The notes: generated from the sequence alone by a model not told the origin. A stretch of 64,000 bases of DNA from Vibrio sinensis (GCF_003605645.1 NZ_QVMU01000003.1:203404-267403), one strand, 5' to 3'; counted from the stretch's first letter, positions 37,344 through 47,021 are shown. Made by a program: numbers and translations.

Positions 37344-37479
37344 AACTCTATACTTGAATTCATTTGGCCCTGTCTAACAACATAAGTGGCTATCAGTCCA
37401 ATGTAATGGCTCTCGACACAACAACGTATTCATTCGTAGAAAATAGGACTTCCGACAAAATGCTTGGTCTATTGTGCTG

Positions 37480-37509
37480 AAAAAACAAACGCCCGCTCGA
37501 AGAGCAGGC
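37480..37509 (-). terminator. Terminator after ybaN
   Basis: On the minus strand GCCTGCTC pairs with GAGCGGGC (one U-G pair), followed by GTTTGTTTTTT; 17 bases beyond the ybaN stop. Confidence 0.8.
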
Positions 37510-37525
37510 ACACTTCCCTTCAATC

Positions 37526-37975
37526 TTAGTGATTTTCTTCTCTGTCAGCAAGGCACTCGACCACTGGTAAGCGAGAAAACCAAGTAACCAAAACCACCAT
37601 CATAAGAACTAGGCTAATCTTTAGCCAAACTTGAGGGACGATCCAAATTGAAAAACAAAAACTGGCCACCATAACCAAAATGCCACGTTGTTTGACTTTG
37701 ATACTTACCGCACGGTGCTGAGACCAATTATCGATGATCGGACCAAAGGTTTTATGTTGGATTAACCAGTTGTGAAACTTAGGGCTGCTGCGCATAAAGC
37801 ATGCACTAGCGAGGAGTACGAATGGAGTTGTAGGGAGGACAGGAAGAAATATACCCAAAAAACCGAGGCATAAGCTCAAGCCGCCAACAATATTTAAACC
37901 GAGTTTACGAATACTGATGGCAAGCTCCAGTAAGGTATTTAAAAACCAGCATACCCTTTCATCACTCGAATCCAA
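37526..37975 (-). CDS. ybaN: YbaN-family membrane protein (DUF454)
   Basis: Up to 149 residues. The conserved part starts at about residue 22 (IRKLGLNIVGGLSLCLGFLGIFLPVLPTTPFVLLASACFMRSSPKFHNWL) with two or three membrane helices; LPTTPF and RSSPKFH are DUF454 hallmarks. Function unknown. The start is unclear: the only canonical in-frame start is TTG at 37975, with no ribosome site, inside the upstream small gene. A GGAG lies at 37922-37930 with only ATC or ATT codons at proper distance, so a rare start is possible. It overlaps the upstream gene by 37 bases at most. Confidence 0.8.
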   Translation of the reverse strand: MDSSDERVCWFLNTLLELAISIRKLGLNIVGGLSLCLGFLGIFLPVLPTTPFVLLASACFMRSSPKFHNWLIQHKTFGPIIDNWSQHRAVSIKVKQRGILVMVASFCFSIWIVPQVWLKISLVLMMVVLVTWFSRLPVVECLADREENH

Positions 37976-38070
37976 GTCAGTGTTGCGGGAAGGGTTGGGA
38001 TCAGAAGGACTGCAATAAATCCTAAAAAGTAAAATACATTATAAGGTTCTTTAAAATCTTTGTCTGCCAT
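37939..38070 (-). CDS. 43-residue single-pass membrane protein
   Basis: ATG at 38070 preceded by AGAGAAG at suitable spacing. The protein begins MADKDFKEPYNVF, continues with one hydrophobic helix (YFLGFIAVLLIPTLPATL, about 14-31) and ends WIRVMKGYAGF. Basic C-terminus and acidic N-terminus suggest an N-out or N-in single pass, undetermined. It runs into ybaN on the same strand and may be translationally coupled to it. Not recognised from any family I can name. Too short for usual gene callers. Confidence 0.6.
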   Translation of the reverse strand: MADKDFKEPYNVFYFLGFIAVLLIPTLPATLTWIRVMKGYAGF

Positions 38071-38370
38071 GGTTTGCTTCTCTTTGAATCGCTGATTGAT
38101 GAACTACTGCATAAGTTAATAACTGGTTACTTAAATGCTTTATTATTGTTTCAGCCATTTACTATACCCGAGACAATCACGGTTAAACACGGATGAAAAA
38201 TAGGGTTATAACAAAAGCGTGATCTCTAAATGTCCAAACATCGTTTACCGTTTCAGGGAACATACCATCGTATAAACGCCATTATTATTAATTCTGTTAC
38301 TTGTTGGTTGATACTGTTTGTCGGCATCACCAAGAGCCTACGCTCATTACGAAACGGTTACACTGACCGA
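38071..38370. other. Intergenic region with no supported gene
   Basis: About 300 AT-rich bases. A plus-strand ORF (38230-38415) exists but has no ribosome site and runs into the opposite gene. No terminator for the response regulator gene is obvious. Confidence 0.45.
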
Positions 38371-39471
38371 TTAGGTGATTCTATTACGATAAATATCAAA
38401 GCTAAAACTGCTTGAACCAAGTCGGCTCATCGTTAACTTGCAGCTTTCATGGATAGGCAGATCCTTGACCACTGCATTTTTTAGGCTCTGGGATCCCAAT
38501 AGATTACCAGCAAAAATATGTTTATTTTTACCCGAACCAGCCCATTGAGCTTGCAAACCAGCAGGTAAAATATCTAATGTCCCCTCACTCAAATCAGCTA
38601 ACCCAAATAGTGATCTGACTGGATCTGCACTCGCCATGCAACTCATGCCATTTTCTAGTAGCTCAGCAATATCTTTGAGATCAGCATTAAACGATTTCAA
38701 ATTTCGCAAGTAGTCATTGAACAGCGCTCGCACCAATAAAGTTGCCGCTACACCATTATTGGTCTCATTTTGAGAATCAACAAGGTAGAAGATGAATTGA
38801 CCATTCATTAGCCATGCATAATCAAAAATCAACGGCATGGTATCAGTCGATTGCAACAACCGATAAGCACATTTCCATTGCCCTTGAGCTGTGTCTTTCT
38901 CTGGTAACAATGCATGAAGAAGATCTTTAGCTGCGTTAGGGTTATTTTGTAAATATTCGAGATGCCAGTGCAGCTCTTGATCCTCGGGCATATCACCACT
39001 ATCGATACGAAACCACTGACTAGAAAAATCACGCTGGTCGCACAAGTAATTATCAGCATCGTGGAGGGTACTTTCTATCGCTTTACCAAGATTGCCAAAA
39101 TTACTGATGGGTTTGGGTAGAAAATCTTTTATGCCAAATTTTAAAGCTTGAGCCACATCGGACATTTCATCGGTCGCGGATACGACGATGACGGGCAAGG
39201 ACGGATATTCCAAACTGATTTCCGCTACTAATTCGATACCATCCATTACAGGCATAGATAAATCACAAATTACAAGCTCTGGACTGACGTCTCGAATCAC
39301 TCGTAGCCCTTCCAGCCCGTCATTAGCTTCATGCACAAGATAGCCTTGAGCCTTCAAATATTCACTCGTGATACAACGAAAAATAGGGTCATCATCGATC
39401 AATGCGATTCGTTTTTCTTGAATAGACCGATCTGCAGATGGTAATGTGGCTGTCTGATAAAGCTTATACAT
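38371..39471 (-). CDS. RssB-like response regulator
   Basis: 366 residues. Receiver domain at about 21-140 with acidic IDDDP, phosphoacceptor Asp70 (LVICDLSMPVMDG), VVSATDE and KPIS. The rest (about 180-366) resembles a degenerate PP2C/SpoIIE phosphatase output domain as in RssB: GQFIFYLVDSQNETNNGVAATLLVRALFN corresponds to the FYLVD.S.G....A strand, with metal ligands largely lost. E. coli RssB delivers RpoS to ClpXP. ATG at 39471 follows GAGG and AGGT; the upstream in-frame start at 39486 is less likely. Whether it targets RpoS is inference. Confidence 0.75.
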   Translation of the reverse strand: MYKLYQTATLPSADRSIQEKRIALIDDDPIFRCITSEYLKAQGYLVHEANDGLEGLRVIRDVSPELVICDLSMPVMDGIELVAEISLEYPSLPVIVVSATDEMSDVAQALKFGIKDFLPKPISNFGNLGKAIESTLHDADNYLCDQRDFSSQWFRIDSGDMPEDQELHWHLEYLQNNPNAAKDLLHALLPEKDTAQGQWKCAYRLLQSTDTMPLIFDYAWLMNGQFIFYLVDSQNETNNGVAATLLVRALFNDYLRNLKSFNADLKDIAELLENGMSCMASADPVRSLFGLADLSEGTLDILPAGLQAQWAGSGKNKHIFAGNLLGSQSLKNAVVKDLPIHESCKLTMSRLGSSSFSFDIYRNRIT

Positions 39472-39605
39472 ACACCTACGCCTCACACAACTTCAGGAGG
39501 GACCTGAATTGTTTATTATTATTTTTATAAATTATTTTAAATGACTCATTCAAAAATAGTCTGGAAAAGCCATTTATACAAATCTTCCCCTGTGCAGGCT
39601 TGTTG

Positions 39606-39620
39606 CATACTATATGTATG
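39606..39620. promoter_or_regulatory. Palindrome in the LysR divergent promoter region
   Basis: CATAC-TATAT-GTATG, 5-bp arms, about 100 bases before the LysR start and 135 before the divergent response regulator. LysR regulators usually bind such a divergent site; binding here is a guess. Confidence 0.3.
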
Positions 39621-39718
39621 AAATGTGAAAGATTGCGTGACTTGTTGACGTGACTCAACTTTTAGCATTTGATATCAATATAAATTAGTTAAAATCGTAA
39701 AAAAGTGTGTCCTAGCCG

Positions 39719-40594
39719 ATGAAATTAGATGATCTAAACCTGTTTCGCTTAGTTGTCGAAAATGGGAGCTACACTGCAACGTCCCGAAAAACCTCGATCC
39801 CTGTTGCAACTATTACAAGACGTATCCAAGCATTGGAGGACTCGCTGAACCTGAGGCTACTCAATCGCCATGCAAGGAAGCTAACATTAACTGAGGCAGG
39901 CGAACGCTTCTATAACGAGTGCTCTCCACTATTACAACGCCTATCTATAACCGCTGAAGAAATTACCGACGACTGTCGTGGTGCTGCTGGTAAGATTAGA
40001 ATTTCAGCCCCATCAAACCTGACCAAGCGTATGATGATGCCGATGTTCTCTGAGTTCATGAAACAGTTTCCTGATATTTATATTGAACTCACCACCAGCA
40101 ATCATGCCGATCAACTCGATCCAACTGAATGGGATGTTATTTTCCGCGTTGGTCCGCAAAGAGATTCCAGTCTCATTGCACGTAAAATCAGCTCAGTAAA
40201 AGATATTCTGATCGCAAGCCCTGAATACTTACAAGCGCATCCAGCGCCTAAGCATGCTGAAGATCTCCATAGCCACTCGCTGCTAAAAGGCCACCCACTA
40301 ATGAAGTGGCAACTGATGAATGAAAGTGGCGAAAGCATTATTAATAACGATCAAGGTCGATTTGAAGCCAATGCGCTTAACGTCGTGCGCAACGCTTGCT
40401 CAGACGGTTTAGGGATCACATTGATGCCTGACGTCATGATTAAAGAGTTCATTGCCGACGGTAGCTTGGTTCAGGTGTTAGCCGACTGGAGTGCTAACCC
40501 TCGTGATATTTACATGCTGTACAACCATAAAGATCACTTGCCAGAAAAAGTTCGTTTGTTCATTGACTTCGTCATTGCTTACAACATCCATTAA
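39719..40594 (+). CDS. LysR-family transcriptional regulator
   Basis: 291 residues. Winged helix at about 1-60 (LNLFRLVVENGSYTATSRKTSIPVATITRRIQALEDSLNLRLLNRHARKLTLTEAG), then a two-lobed periplasmic-binding-protein-like effector domain (90-291; KIRISAPSNLTKRMMMPMFSEFMKQFPDIYIELTTS). Subfamily resembles the AaeR/DsdC-like group with VGPQRDSSLIARKI. Effector and targets are unknown. Divergent from the RssB-like gene. Confidence 0.9.
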   Translation: MKLDDLNLFRLVVENGSYTATSRKTSIPVATITRRIQALEDSLNLRLLNRHARKLTLTEAGERFYNECSPLLQRLSITAEEITDDCRGAAGKIRISAPSNLTKRMMMPMFSEFMKQFPDIYIELTTSNHADQLDPTEWDVIFRVGPQRDSSLIARKISSVKDILIASPEYLQAHPAPKHAEDLHSHSLLKGHPLMKWQLMNESGESIINNDQGRFEANALNVVRNACSDGLGITLMPDVMIKEFIADGSLVQVLADWSANPRDIYMLYNHKDHLPEKVRLFIDFVIAYNIH

Positions 40595-40603
40595 TTTGCT
40601 GGC

Positions 40604-40647
40604 CTGTAAAAAAAATGCCTACTGAAAAGTAGGCATTTTTTTTACAG
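40604..40647. terminator. Bidirectional terminator, LysR gene and ydjA
   Basis: Perfect 20-bp arms (40604-40623 and 40628-40647) around GAAA, with internal A8 and T8 runs. The right arm overlaps the last codons of the nitroreductase gene. Confidence 0.92.
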
Positions 40648-41190
40648 ATACTCAACGAAGCGACTCAAATCTCGATCCGGAACCTTCATTGCACTGCAAC
40701 CCGCAGTACCTAAATAAAGAAAACCAACGATCTCATCCTGACCTTGTAGTTGAAATGCTTGCCTTACTTCATCATTGAACATCCACTTCCCTGAACGCCA
40801 AAAGCCTTGAAAACCTTGAGCAACCGCTGCCATTTGCATCGCTTGAACCGCGCAGCCTGCGGATAAGTGTTGCTCAATGACAGGAACTTTTTCATGTGGT
40901 GTCACTTTAGCAATTACTGTAATCACCATCGGTGCTCGATACGGCGCTTTTTTAACTTTCTCAACAATGGCCTCTTCACTTTTCTCAGCCACCGCAGCCC
41001 GAACCAGAATATCAGACAGCTTATGTAAGCCCTCTCCTTGGGCAATAACAAATCGCCACGGTGTTAATCCCGCATGATCAGGCGCTCTTAAACCAGCACG
41101 TATAATATTTTCAAGAACAACACCCTCGGGAGCCGGCTGCGATAACTTAGCGATTGAGCGACGATTTAGCAGCAGATCTAATGCATCCAT
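40642..41190 (-). CDS. ydjA: Nitroreductase-family protein YdjA
   Basis: 182 residues matching E. coli YdjA, a minimal FMN-dependent nitroreductase: LLLNRRSIAKLSQPAP, LRAPDHAGLTPWRF, KAPYRAPMVITVIAK, SAGCAVQAMQMAAVAQGFQGFWRSG and DEIVGFLYLGT. Natural substrate unknown. Its 3' end is embedded in the shared terminator. Confidence 0.92.
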   Translation of the reverse strand: MDALDLLLNRRSIAKLSQPAPEGVVLENIIRAGLRAPDHAGLTPWRFVIAQGEGLHKLSDILVRAAVAEKSEEAIVEKVKKAPYRAPMVITVIAKVTPHEKVPVIEQHLSAGCAVQAMQMAAVAQGFQGFWRSGKWMFNDEVRQAFQLQGQDEIVGFLYLGTAGCSAMKVPDRDLSRFVEYL

Positions 41191-41381
41191 TTGAATTCCT
41201 TACCGACTTTTAGTTCTATTTATTAATTACTTGTATTCAGACTCTTATCCCATGTAACTTCGAAACACTTGGGTATAGTACCGGTACAGATTTGTGCTCC
41301 TTAAGCGATTCTATCTATAAACCCGCCATGCTACGAAGACTAAATAACTCATCATTAATATAAAGTGTTAAAAATGTGATC

Positions 41382-41409
41382 AAAAAAGCCAGCGTCATGG
41401 CACTGGCTT
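41382..41409 (-). terminator. Terminator after the orphan trpB
   Basis: On the minus strand AAGCCAG and CTGGCTT enclose a loop and TTTTT follows; 32 bases beyond the stop. Confidence 0.8.
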
Positions 41410-41440
41410 GATTCGTCAAAATTTAGCGGAACACTCGAAC

Positions 41441-42664
41441 TTAAATCAAGCTTTCGATACCATAATCACAGCCATAGTTTTCCACCACAAAGTCGATATC
41501 TTTATCACCACGACCCGATAAGTTTAATAAAATCGAGCCTTGTTCACCTTGCTGTGCCAGTTTAATCGCGTAAGCAACCGCATGTGCTGATTCAATCGCA
41601 GGAATGATGCCCTCACAACGAGACAGCTCAAAAAACGCATCAATCGCTTCTTGATCATTGGCGGTACCATATTGGACTCGACCTGAATCTTTAAGATAAC
41701 TATGTTGTGGGCCAACTGACGGGTAATCTAAACCACTCGCCACCGAATGAACCAATTGTGGTTCACCTTGCTCATCTTTCAACATATAAGATTTAAAGCC
41801 GTGCATCACACCAGGCTCACCTAAACTTAAAGTGGCCGCATGCTCACCAACCTGTGTTAAAGATCGCCCTGCAGGCTCAACACCATGAATGGCGACTGAC
41901 TTATCCTCTAGAAACGCAGTAAATAATCCCATCGCATTAGAGCCACCACCCACACACGCCACCAAATTATCTGGCAAGGTACCGGTCATTTCTTGAAATT
42001 GAACGCGAGCTTCATTACCAATGATGGATTGGAAATCACGAACCATCATCGGGAAAGGATGTGGACCAACAACCGAACCGATTGCATATAACTGATTAAT
42101 TGGGTCTTTTAAATACGCTTCAAACGCTGCATCAACCGCTTCTTTTAATGTTTTACGTCCATGTGTCGCTGGAATCACGTTGGCACCTAGAATACGCATT
42201 CGCACGACATTTGGGTGCTCTTTCGCGATATCCACTTCGCCCATGTAGATATCACACTCCAAACCAACTAAAGCTGCTGCTGTGGCAAGTGCAACCCCAT
42301 GTTGACCCGCCCCAGTTTCTGCAATCAGCTTCTGCTTACCCATTTTTTTGGCAATAAGAGCTTCGCCTAAACAGTGGTTAATTTTGTGAGCCCCAGTATG
42401 GTTTAGATCCTCACGTTTTAAGTAAATCGGTGTACCGTATTTCTTGGAAAGGTTTTCAGCATGAAAAATAGGGCTAGGTCGACCAACAAAGTGCTTATAA
42501 AGACGAGCCAATTCACTTTGAAATTCAGGGTCTTGACGACATTCATTGTAAGCCGTATTGATGTCATCCATCACTTTTTGTAACTCTTCAGGAATAAAGC
42601 TCCCGCCATATTCGCCGAAATATCCTTGAGCGTTAGGTAACGCATGTTCAAATGTATTCTTCAT
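41441..42664 (-). CDS. trpB: Orphan tryptophan synthase beta chain
   Basis: 407 residues, PLP fold II. PLP lysine Lys94 in [11 protein letters not shown], catalytic Glu116 in [11 protein letters not shown], phosphate loop GGGSNAMG, and C-terminal [11 protein letters not shown] are intact, so it should condense indole with serine. It carries the NHTGAHKIN signature seen in Firmicutes and other phyla, not the LHGGAHKTNQ of enterobacterial and vibrio trp-operon TrpB. No trpA is adjacent. AAGGAG precedes the ATG. A TrpR-like operator lies in its leader. Best read as a second, stand-alone TrpB, possibly for indole salvage. Confidence 0.9.
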   Translation of the reverse strand: MKNTFEHALPNAQGYFGEYGGSFIPEELQKVMDDINTAYNECRQDPEFQSELARLYKHFVGRPSPIFHAENLSKKYGTPIYLKREDLNHTGAHKINHCLGEALIAKKMGKQKLIAETGAGQHGVALATAAALVGLECDIYMGEVDIAKEHPNVVRMRILGANVIPATHGRKTLKEAVDAAFEAYLKDPINQLYAIGSVVGPHPFPMMVRDFQSIIGNEARVQFQEMTGTLPDNLVACVGGGSNAMGLFTAFLEDKSVAIHGVEPAGRSLTQVGEHAATLSLGEPGVMHGFKSYMLKDEQGEPQLVHSVASGLDYPSVGPQHSYLKDSGRVQYGTANDQEAIDAFFELSRCEGIIPAIESAHAVAYAIKLAQQGEQGSILLNLSGRGDKDIDFVVENYGCDYGIESLI

Positions 42665-42675
42665 TGAAACTCCTT

Positions 42676-42693
42676 GTCCTACTCAACTAGTAC
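42676..42693. promoter_or_regulatory. TrpR-like operator at the orphan trpB
   Basis: On the minus strand GTACTAGTTGAGTAGGAC matches the symmetric trp operator GTACTAGTTAACTAGTAC at 15 of 18 positions. It lies 12 bases before the ATG. A second half-site (AACTAGT) is at 42736-42742. Confidence 0.65.
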
Positions 42694-42702
42694 ACCAACG
42701 CT

Positions 42703-42731
42703 ATCTTAAAGTTTCTTTTTACTGACGACAA
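42703..42731 (-). promoter_or_regulatory. Candidate promoter of the orphan trpB
   Basis: -35 TTGTCG (42726-42731), 17-base spacer, -10 TAAGAT (42703-42708), each 4 of 6 to consensus. The start would be near 42696, putting the TrpR-like operator immediately downstream and leaving no room for an attenuator. Confidence 0.45.
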
Positions 42732-42807
42732 ACGCAACTAGTCACTTATCTAGCTGCTTCACACTTTTAACGTTTTTCATTCAGTAAATATGTCTACTCT
42801 TTAAAAA

Positions 42808-42839
42808 GATAAAAGAACGGCGAGCTAAAAAGCCCGCCG
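42808..42839 (-). terminator. Terminator of fadIJ
   Basis: On the minus strand CGGCGGGCT pairs with AGCTCGCCG around TTTT, followed by a T-rich tract; 58 bases beyond fadJ. Confidence 0.82.
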
Positions 42840-42896
42840 CACACTTATTACAAACCATCTCTATTATGGTTTTCTATCTACTCTATTTTCTATCAA

Positions 42897-45011
42897 CTAA
42901 TAGAAACTATGTCCCAGCTCAGCTCGAGTTAACAAACCATCACAAGGTGCAAAGCGATCACCGTATTTCTGTGCATGTTCATTCATTTTAGCGACAACTT
43001 CACGAACACCTATTTGATCAATGCAACGGAATGGGCCACCTAAGAATGGAGGGAAGCCGATGCCAAAAATAGCACCAATATCACCGTCTCTTGGACTTCG
43101 GATAATCCCCTCATCTAAGCATCGTACCGCTTCATTCAGCATGGGTAACACACAACGCCATGCAATATCTTGTTCTGAAAGTGAAGCTTCCGGCGTTAAG
43201 CTAAGCAATTGGTAAACGCTTTTATCTACCTGCTTTTTCTTACCTTTGTATTCATAGAAACCTTTACCACTCTTACGACCTTTACGGCCATCGTTTAGCA
43301 AAGTGTCAAAGACATCGGGGCCTTGGAAACGTTCGCCTAATTCTTGAACAAGTATCGGCATGATTTTCGAACCAACATCGACACCCACTTCATCAAGCAA
43401 AGTAATTGGCCCGACAGGGAACCCAAAATTTAACAACGCCATGTCAAGATGTTCGATAGGCTCACCACCCATCAGGACTTGAGCAGCTTCATTCATATAA
43501 GGAGCTAAGATGCGATTGACATAAAACCCAGCACAATCTTTAACGACAATCGGCGTTTTACCCTGCTTACGAGCAAATTCAACCACGGTTGAAATGGTTT
43601 GCTCCGATGTCGTTTCGTGGGGAATCACTTCAACCAATGGCATTTTTTCTGCCGGGCTAAAGTAATGCAAACCAACTACATTTTCTGGTCGTTGCGCGTA
43701 CTGAGCAATCTTATGAATAGGTAAAGATGAGGTATTGGTAGCGAAAATCGTATCATGTGAGGTGTTCTCCTCGATATCGGCAACCATTTTTTGCTTCAAT
43801 TCGAGATCTTCAAATACGGCTTCAACAACCAAGTCGATGCGCTCAAAGCTGGTAAAATCAATACCACCAGAGAGTTGTAGCATCTTACTTTGCAGATCAG
43901 CTCGGCTCAAAATACGGCGTTTTCTTTGCTTATCAAACAACTTATAGTTGTAATTTAAAGCATTTAAAACCCCATCATTGGAGACGTCTTTAATCCGTGT
44001 AGGTACTTTAGCTTTGGCCACACTGACATGGCTAATCCCCGCGCCCATGAGACCGCCGCCCAACACACCGACACGTTCAATGGCTAATGGCTTTGCTTCT
44101 GCACCGTGTTCTTTCTTCATTTCTGTCATAGCAAAGAAGATTGAACGCTGTGCTTTTGATTCTGGTGTCATCACTAATTGACCAAAACAAGAGGCTTCCT
44201 GTTCTAGTCCTTTCTTAAAGCCATGCTCCAACCCATATTTGATCACATCAAGGATCGCATCCGCCGCGGGGTAATTGCCTCTCGTTTGTTCTTTGGTTTT
44301 CTTAGCTGCCTGTTCAAAGATAACTTTACGCCCAAGCCCAGTGTGCGACATTAGCTTCTCTTTAGTTGACACTTTTTGCTTACGGCGACTCTCATGTTTA
44401 GCAATATATTGCTGAGCAACGTCAAGCAAAATGGACTCAGGAACACAGGCATCCACTACACCCAATTTTTTCGCTTTTTTGGCTCGTAGCTGTTTGCCCG
44501 TCAAAATCAAATCAAGAGCTGGAAGTAAACCGATCAAACGTGGAAGACGTTGTGTACCACCCGAACCGGGTAACAGTCCTAGCTGAACTTCAGGTAAGCC
44601 CAAACGCGTAATATCAGCATCACTACAAACGCGGTAATCACACGATAGAGCAAGCTCTAACCCACCACCAAGACAAGGGCCATGGATAGCCGCGACCACT
44701 GGAAATGGGAAATCTGCTAGCGTCTGGAACATAACTTGCCCTTGACGAGCCAAATCTTCTGCTTCTTGAGCAGATTGACAGGCATCAAGCATGCGAACAT
44801 CAGCGCCAGCAATAAAATTATCTGGCTTTAATGAATGAATAATCAATCCTTTAAGCTGCGATTTTTGCTCTTCGAGCTGGGCAAAAATCACTTGTATCTC
44901 TTCTGCGAACGTTGCTTGTAACGTATTCATACGTTCGCCGGGAACATCTATCGATAACCACCCGATATTCTGCTCATCAACACTTAGGTTAAATGCTTTA
45001 AGTTCCGTCAT
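42897..45011 (-). CDS. fadJ: Fatty acid oxidation complex alpha subunit FadJ
   Basis: 704 residues. N-terminal enoyl-CoA hydratase domain (about 5-190; [57 protein letters not shown]) and two-part 3-hydroxyacyl-CoA dehydrogenase (NAD motif [12 protein letters not shown] near 320; [13 protein letters not shown]). Together with FadI it runs beta-oxidation steps two to four. Length and gene order fadI-fadJ identify FadJ and not FadB. Its ATG overlaps the fadI stop (TAATG). Confidence 0.95.
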   Translation of the reverse strand: MTELKAFNLSVDEQNIGWLSIDVPGERMNTLQATFAEEIQVIFAQLEEQKSQLKGLIIHSLKPDNFIAGADVRMLDACQSAQEAEDLARQGQVMFQTLADFPFPVVAAIHGPCLGGGLELALSCDYRVCSDADITRLGLPEVQLGLLPGSGGTQRLPRLIGLLPALDLILTGKQLRAKKAKKLGVVDACVPESILLDVAQQYIAKHESRRKQKVSTKEKLMSHTGLGRKVIFEQAAKKTKEQTRGNYPAADAILDVIKYGLEHGFKKGLEQEASCFGQLVMTPESKAQRSIFFAMTEMKKEHGAEAKPLAIERVGVLGGGLMGAGISHVSVAKAKVPTRIKDVSNDGVLNALNYNYKLFDKQRKRRILSRADLQSKMLQLSGGIDFTSFERIDLVVEAVFEDLELKQKMVADIEENTSHDTIFATNTSSLPIHKIAQYAQRPENVVGLHYFSPAEKMPLVEVIPHETTSEQTISTVVEFARKQGKTPIVVKDCAGFYVNRILAPYMNEAAQVLMGGEPIEHLDMALLNFGFPVGPITLLDEVGVDVGSKIMPILVQELGERFQGPDVFDTLLNDGRKGRKSGKGFYEYKGKKKQVDKSVYQLLSLTPEASLSEQDIAWRCVLPMLNEAVRCLDEGIIRSPRDGDIGAIFGIGFPPFLGGPFRCIDQIGVREVVAKMNEHAQKYGDRFAPCDGLLTRAELGHSFY

Positions 45012-46318
45012 TATTCAACCTCCAAGATCATCGCCGCACCCAGTCCACCAGCAGCACAGGCGGTATTTAGCGCTAAACCGCCACCTCTGCGTTTTAACTC
45101 TCTTAACGTCTGGGTAATCATACGTGCACCTGTTGCGGCAAATGGGTGTCCGTAAGCAATAGAGCCACCAAGAACGTTGAACTTATCCATATCAATTTCA
45201 CCAATCGCCGATGCTCGTCCAAGGTGCTCTTGGGCAAATTTATCACTCGCGAACATTTTAACGTTCGATAGCGCTTGCGCAGCGAATGCTTCATGCATAT
45301 CAATCAAGGTAAGATCGGCCAGCGTAATACCTGCACGATCAAGTGCGATTGGCGTTGCAAATGATGGCCCCATCAACATATCTTTTTCTACACCGATAGC
45401 AGAAAACGCATAAGAACGAACGTAGCCAAGAATTTCCAAACCTAACTCTTTTGCTCGCCCCTCGCGCATAAGCATGATCGCGGCTGCACCATCAGTTAAT
45501 GGCGTACTGTTTGCAGCTGTCACGCTACCAAACTGGCGATCGAATGCTGGTCTTAATTTAGCGTAACCTTCGAGGGTTGAGTCATGTCGAATATTGTTAT
45601 CTTCGGCAATCCACTGTTTATAAGGCGCTGGAAATGCTGTCATCACTTCATCGTGAATTTTTCCCTCTCGCCAAGCTTGAGATGCCAAAGTATGTGAACG
45701 GTGAGCTAACGCATCTTGCTCTGCACGTGTAATGCCGTGGCTCTTTGCCATCTGCTCCGCGGTTTGGCCCATTGAAAGCCCAGTGGAATATTCTGCAACT
45801 GCTGGCGGAACCGGCATCAGATCTTTAAAAGAGAGGGTCTTTAATAATTTTAATTTTTGGCCCATCGTCTTAGTTTTACTCAGAGCGAGTAGATTCGCCG
45901 CCAACGTTTTTGATACCCCAATTGGTAGAACAGATGATGAATCTGCCCCTCCAGCAATACCAATATCCGCGGTTCCCGCCATGATGCTTTCTGCTACATT
46001 CACGACCGATTGAAAACTCGTCGCACAAGCACGAGTAACACTATAAGCATCGGTATGAACGTTCATTCCCGTGCCCAGTACAATTTCACGCGCGATATTC
46101 GGTGCTTCAGGCATCTGAACCACTTGGCCAAAGACCAGTTGGTCGATCAATTTAGGATCGATTTGAGTTCTTGCCAACATTTCACTGACAACCATTTTGC
46201 CGAGGTCAACTGCTGGCACTTGGCTAAATTCGGTACTCTGCCGCGCAAACGGGGTACGCAACCCTGCAACGATTGCAACACGCTCTCCTGAACGCGTAAT
46301 GACTTCCTGCTTGCTCAT
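45011..46318 (-). CDS. fadI: Acetyl-CoA acyltransferase FadI
   Basis: 435 residues, thiolase. Nucleophile Cys98 in [12 protein letters not shown], and C-terminal [20 protein letters not shown] and [16 protein letters not shown] motifs. Cleaves 3-ketoacyl-CoA to acetyl-CoA. Forms the FadIJ complex with the next gene. AAGGAGAT precedes the ATG. Preceded by a perfect 13-bp FadR-type palindrome overlapping the predicted transcription start. Confidence 0.96.
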   Translation of the reverse strand: MSKQEVITRSGERVAIVAGLRTPFARQSTEFSQVPAVDLGKMVVSEMLARTQIDPKLIDQLVFGQVVQMPEAPNIAREIVLGTGMNVHTDAYSVTRACATSFQSVVNVAESIMAGTADIGIAGGADSSSVLPIGVSKTLAANLLALSKTKTMGQKLKLLKTLSFKDLMPVPPAVAEYSTGLSMGQTAEQMAKSHGITRAEQDALAHRSHTLASQAWREGKIHDEVMTAFPAPYKQWIAEDNNIRHDSTLEGYAKLRPAFDRQFGSVTAANSTPLTDGAAAIMLMREGRAKELGLEILGYVRSYAFSAIGVEKDMLMGPSFATPIALDRAGITLADLTLIDMHEAFAAQALSNVKMFASDKFAQEHLGRASAIGEIDMDKFNVLGGSIAYGHPFAATGARMITQTLRELKRRGGGLALNTACAAGGLGAAMILEVE

Positions 46319-46337
46319 TGTATCTCCTTAACAATAA

Positions 46338-46350
46338 GAGGTCTGACCTC
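46338..46350. promoter_or_regulatory. FadR-type operator at fadIJ
   Basis: GAGGTCTGACCTC is a perfect 6-1-6 palindrome matching the FadR core TGGTC-N-GACC(A). It lies 20 bases before fadI and covers the start predicted from the adjacent promoter. Confidence 0.75.
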
Positions 46351-46354
46351 AATG

Positions 46355-46382
46355 ATTGTAACGATATTGTTAACTCAATCAA
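46355..46382 (-). promoter_or_regulatory. Candidate fadI promoter
   Basis: -35 TTGATT (46377-46382), 16-base spacer, -10 TACAAT (46355-46360) on the minus strand. Transcription would begin near 46348, inside the FadR-type palindrome. Confidence 0.55.
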
Positions 46383-46646
46383 ACATCTGTTTGAATAAAC
46401 GTGATGTCGCATAACAAAGTGCTAAAAAGCCAAAGAAAAAAAACCAGAACAATAATAGGAATTCATCATTAAAATACGACAAGAGTGAAGTGTTAGGACA
46501 AACGTTACGCAAAACCTTTATCGCCAATTAATCAGAGCGGTTACAAGACTCATCAATTTGTTGAATAGTATGAGAATAAAGATTGCTGAGTGTTAATAAT
46601 TCACTATAGTTATTAGTGGAAAAAATGGCGGCAATAAAATAACAGC
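46383..46646. other. Non-coding stretch between fadI promoter and candidate RNA
   Basis: AT-rich, no gene and no recognisable element. Confidence 0.4.
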
Positions 46647-46806
46647 AAAAAAAAACCACACAAGATTGTGTGGTCGGAATGTATAAAGCAATTAACTTAC
46701 GCCAATTGAAATAATCAGTTTCCTGATTAGGAGAAAGTAAAGTCAGCCTTCAAAAGGAAGTGTCATCTTGCTCAACTGTCAACCACAAGGGTTAACTAGA
46801 CGACAA
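46647..46806 (-). ncRNA. Candidate structured small RNA upstream of fadI
   Basis: Minus-strand order: -10-like TATAGT (46812-46817); long-range stem CATCTTG / CAAGATG (46804-46810 with 46764-46770) enclosing GTTAACC / GGTTGAC (46790-46796 with 46778-46784); hairpin TAATCAG / CTGATTA with GAAA loop (46712-46729); terminator CCACACA / TGTGTGG followed by nine T (46647-46673). No ORF fits. Expected length is about 160 nt. The -35 is poor. A separate RNA is more likely than a leader, because fadI starts 330 bases further with its own promoter. Confidence 0.5.
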
Positions 46807-46970
46807 GATGTACTATAACGGCTCCTATTGGACACTTTTTGAATTAGATCAATTTTTGGTTGGTTTTCTCCATCAATGTACGAATAGGCGGTTTTGGCTC
46901 CGCTTTCTTTTACAACCTACAACGCGAACATTAATAGCTTGGTAACCGAATCGCTACAAACCGTCAAAAC

Positions 46971-46985
46971 TACTCATAATGAGTA
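46971..46985. promoter_or_regulatory. 15-bp palindrome before the ECF sigma gene
   Basis: TACTCAT-A-ATGAGTA is a perfect 7-1-7 palindrome 36 bases before the GTG. Dimeric-regulator operator geometry; regulator unknown. Confidence 0.45.
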
Positions 46986-47021
46986 ATACGTGACTAAATT
47001 GTCTGCCCATCGGAGGCTCAC

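Noticed and set aside
38230..38415. 61-codon plus-strand ORF with a hydrophobic stretch
   Set aside because: No ribosome site and its 3' end overlaps the RssB-like gene on the other strand; likely chance.
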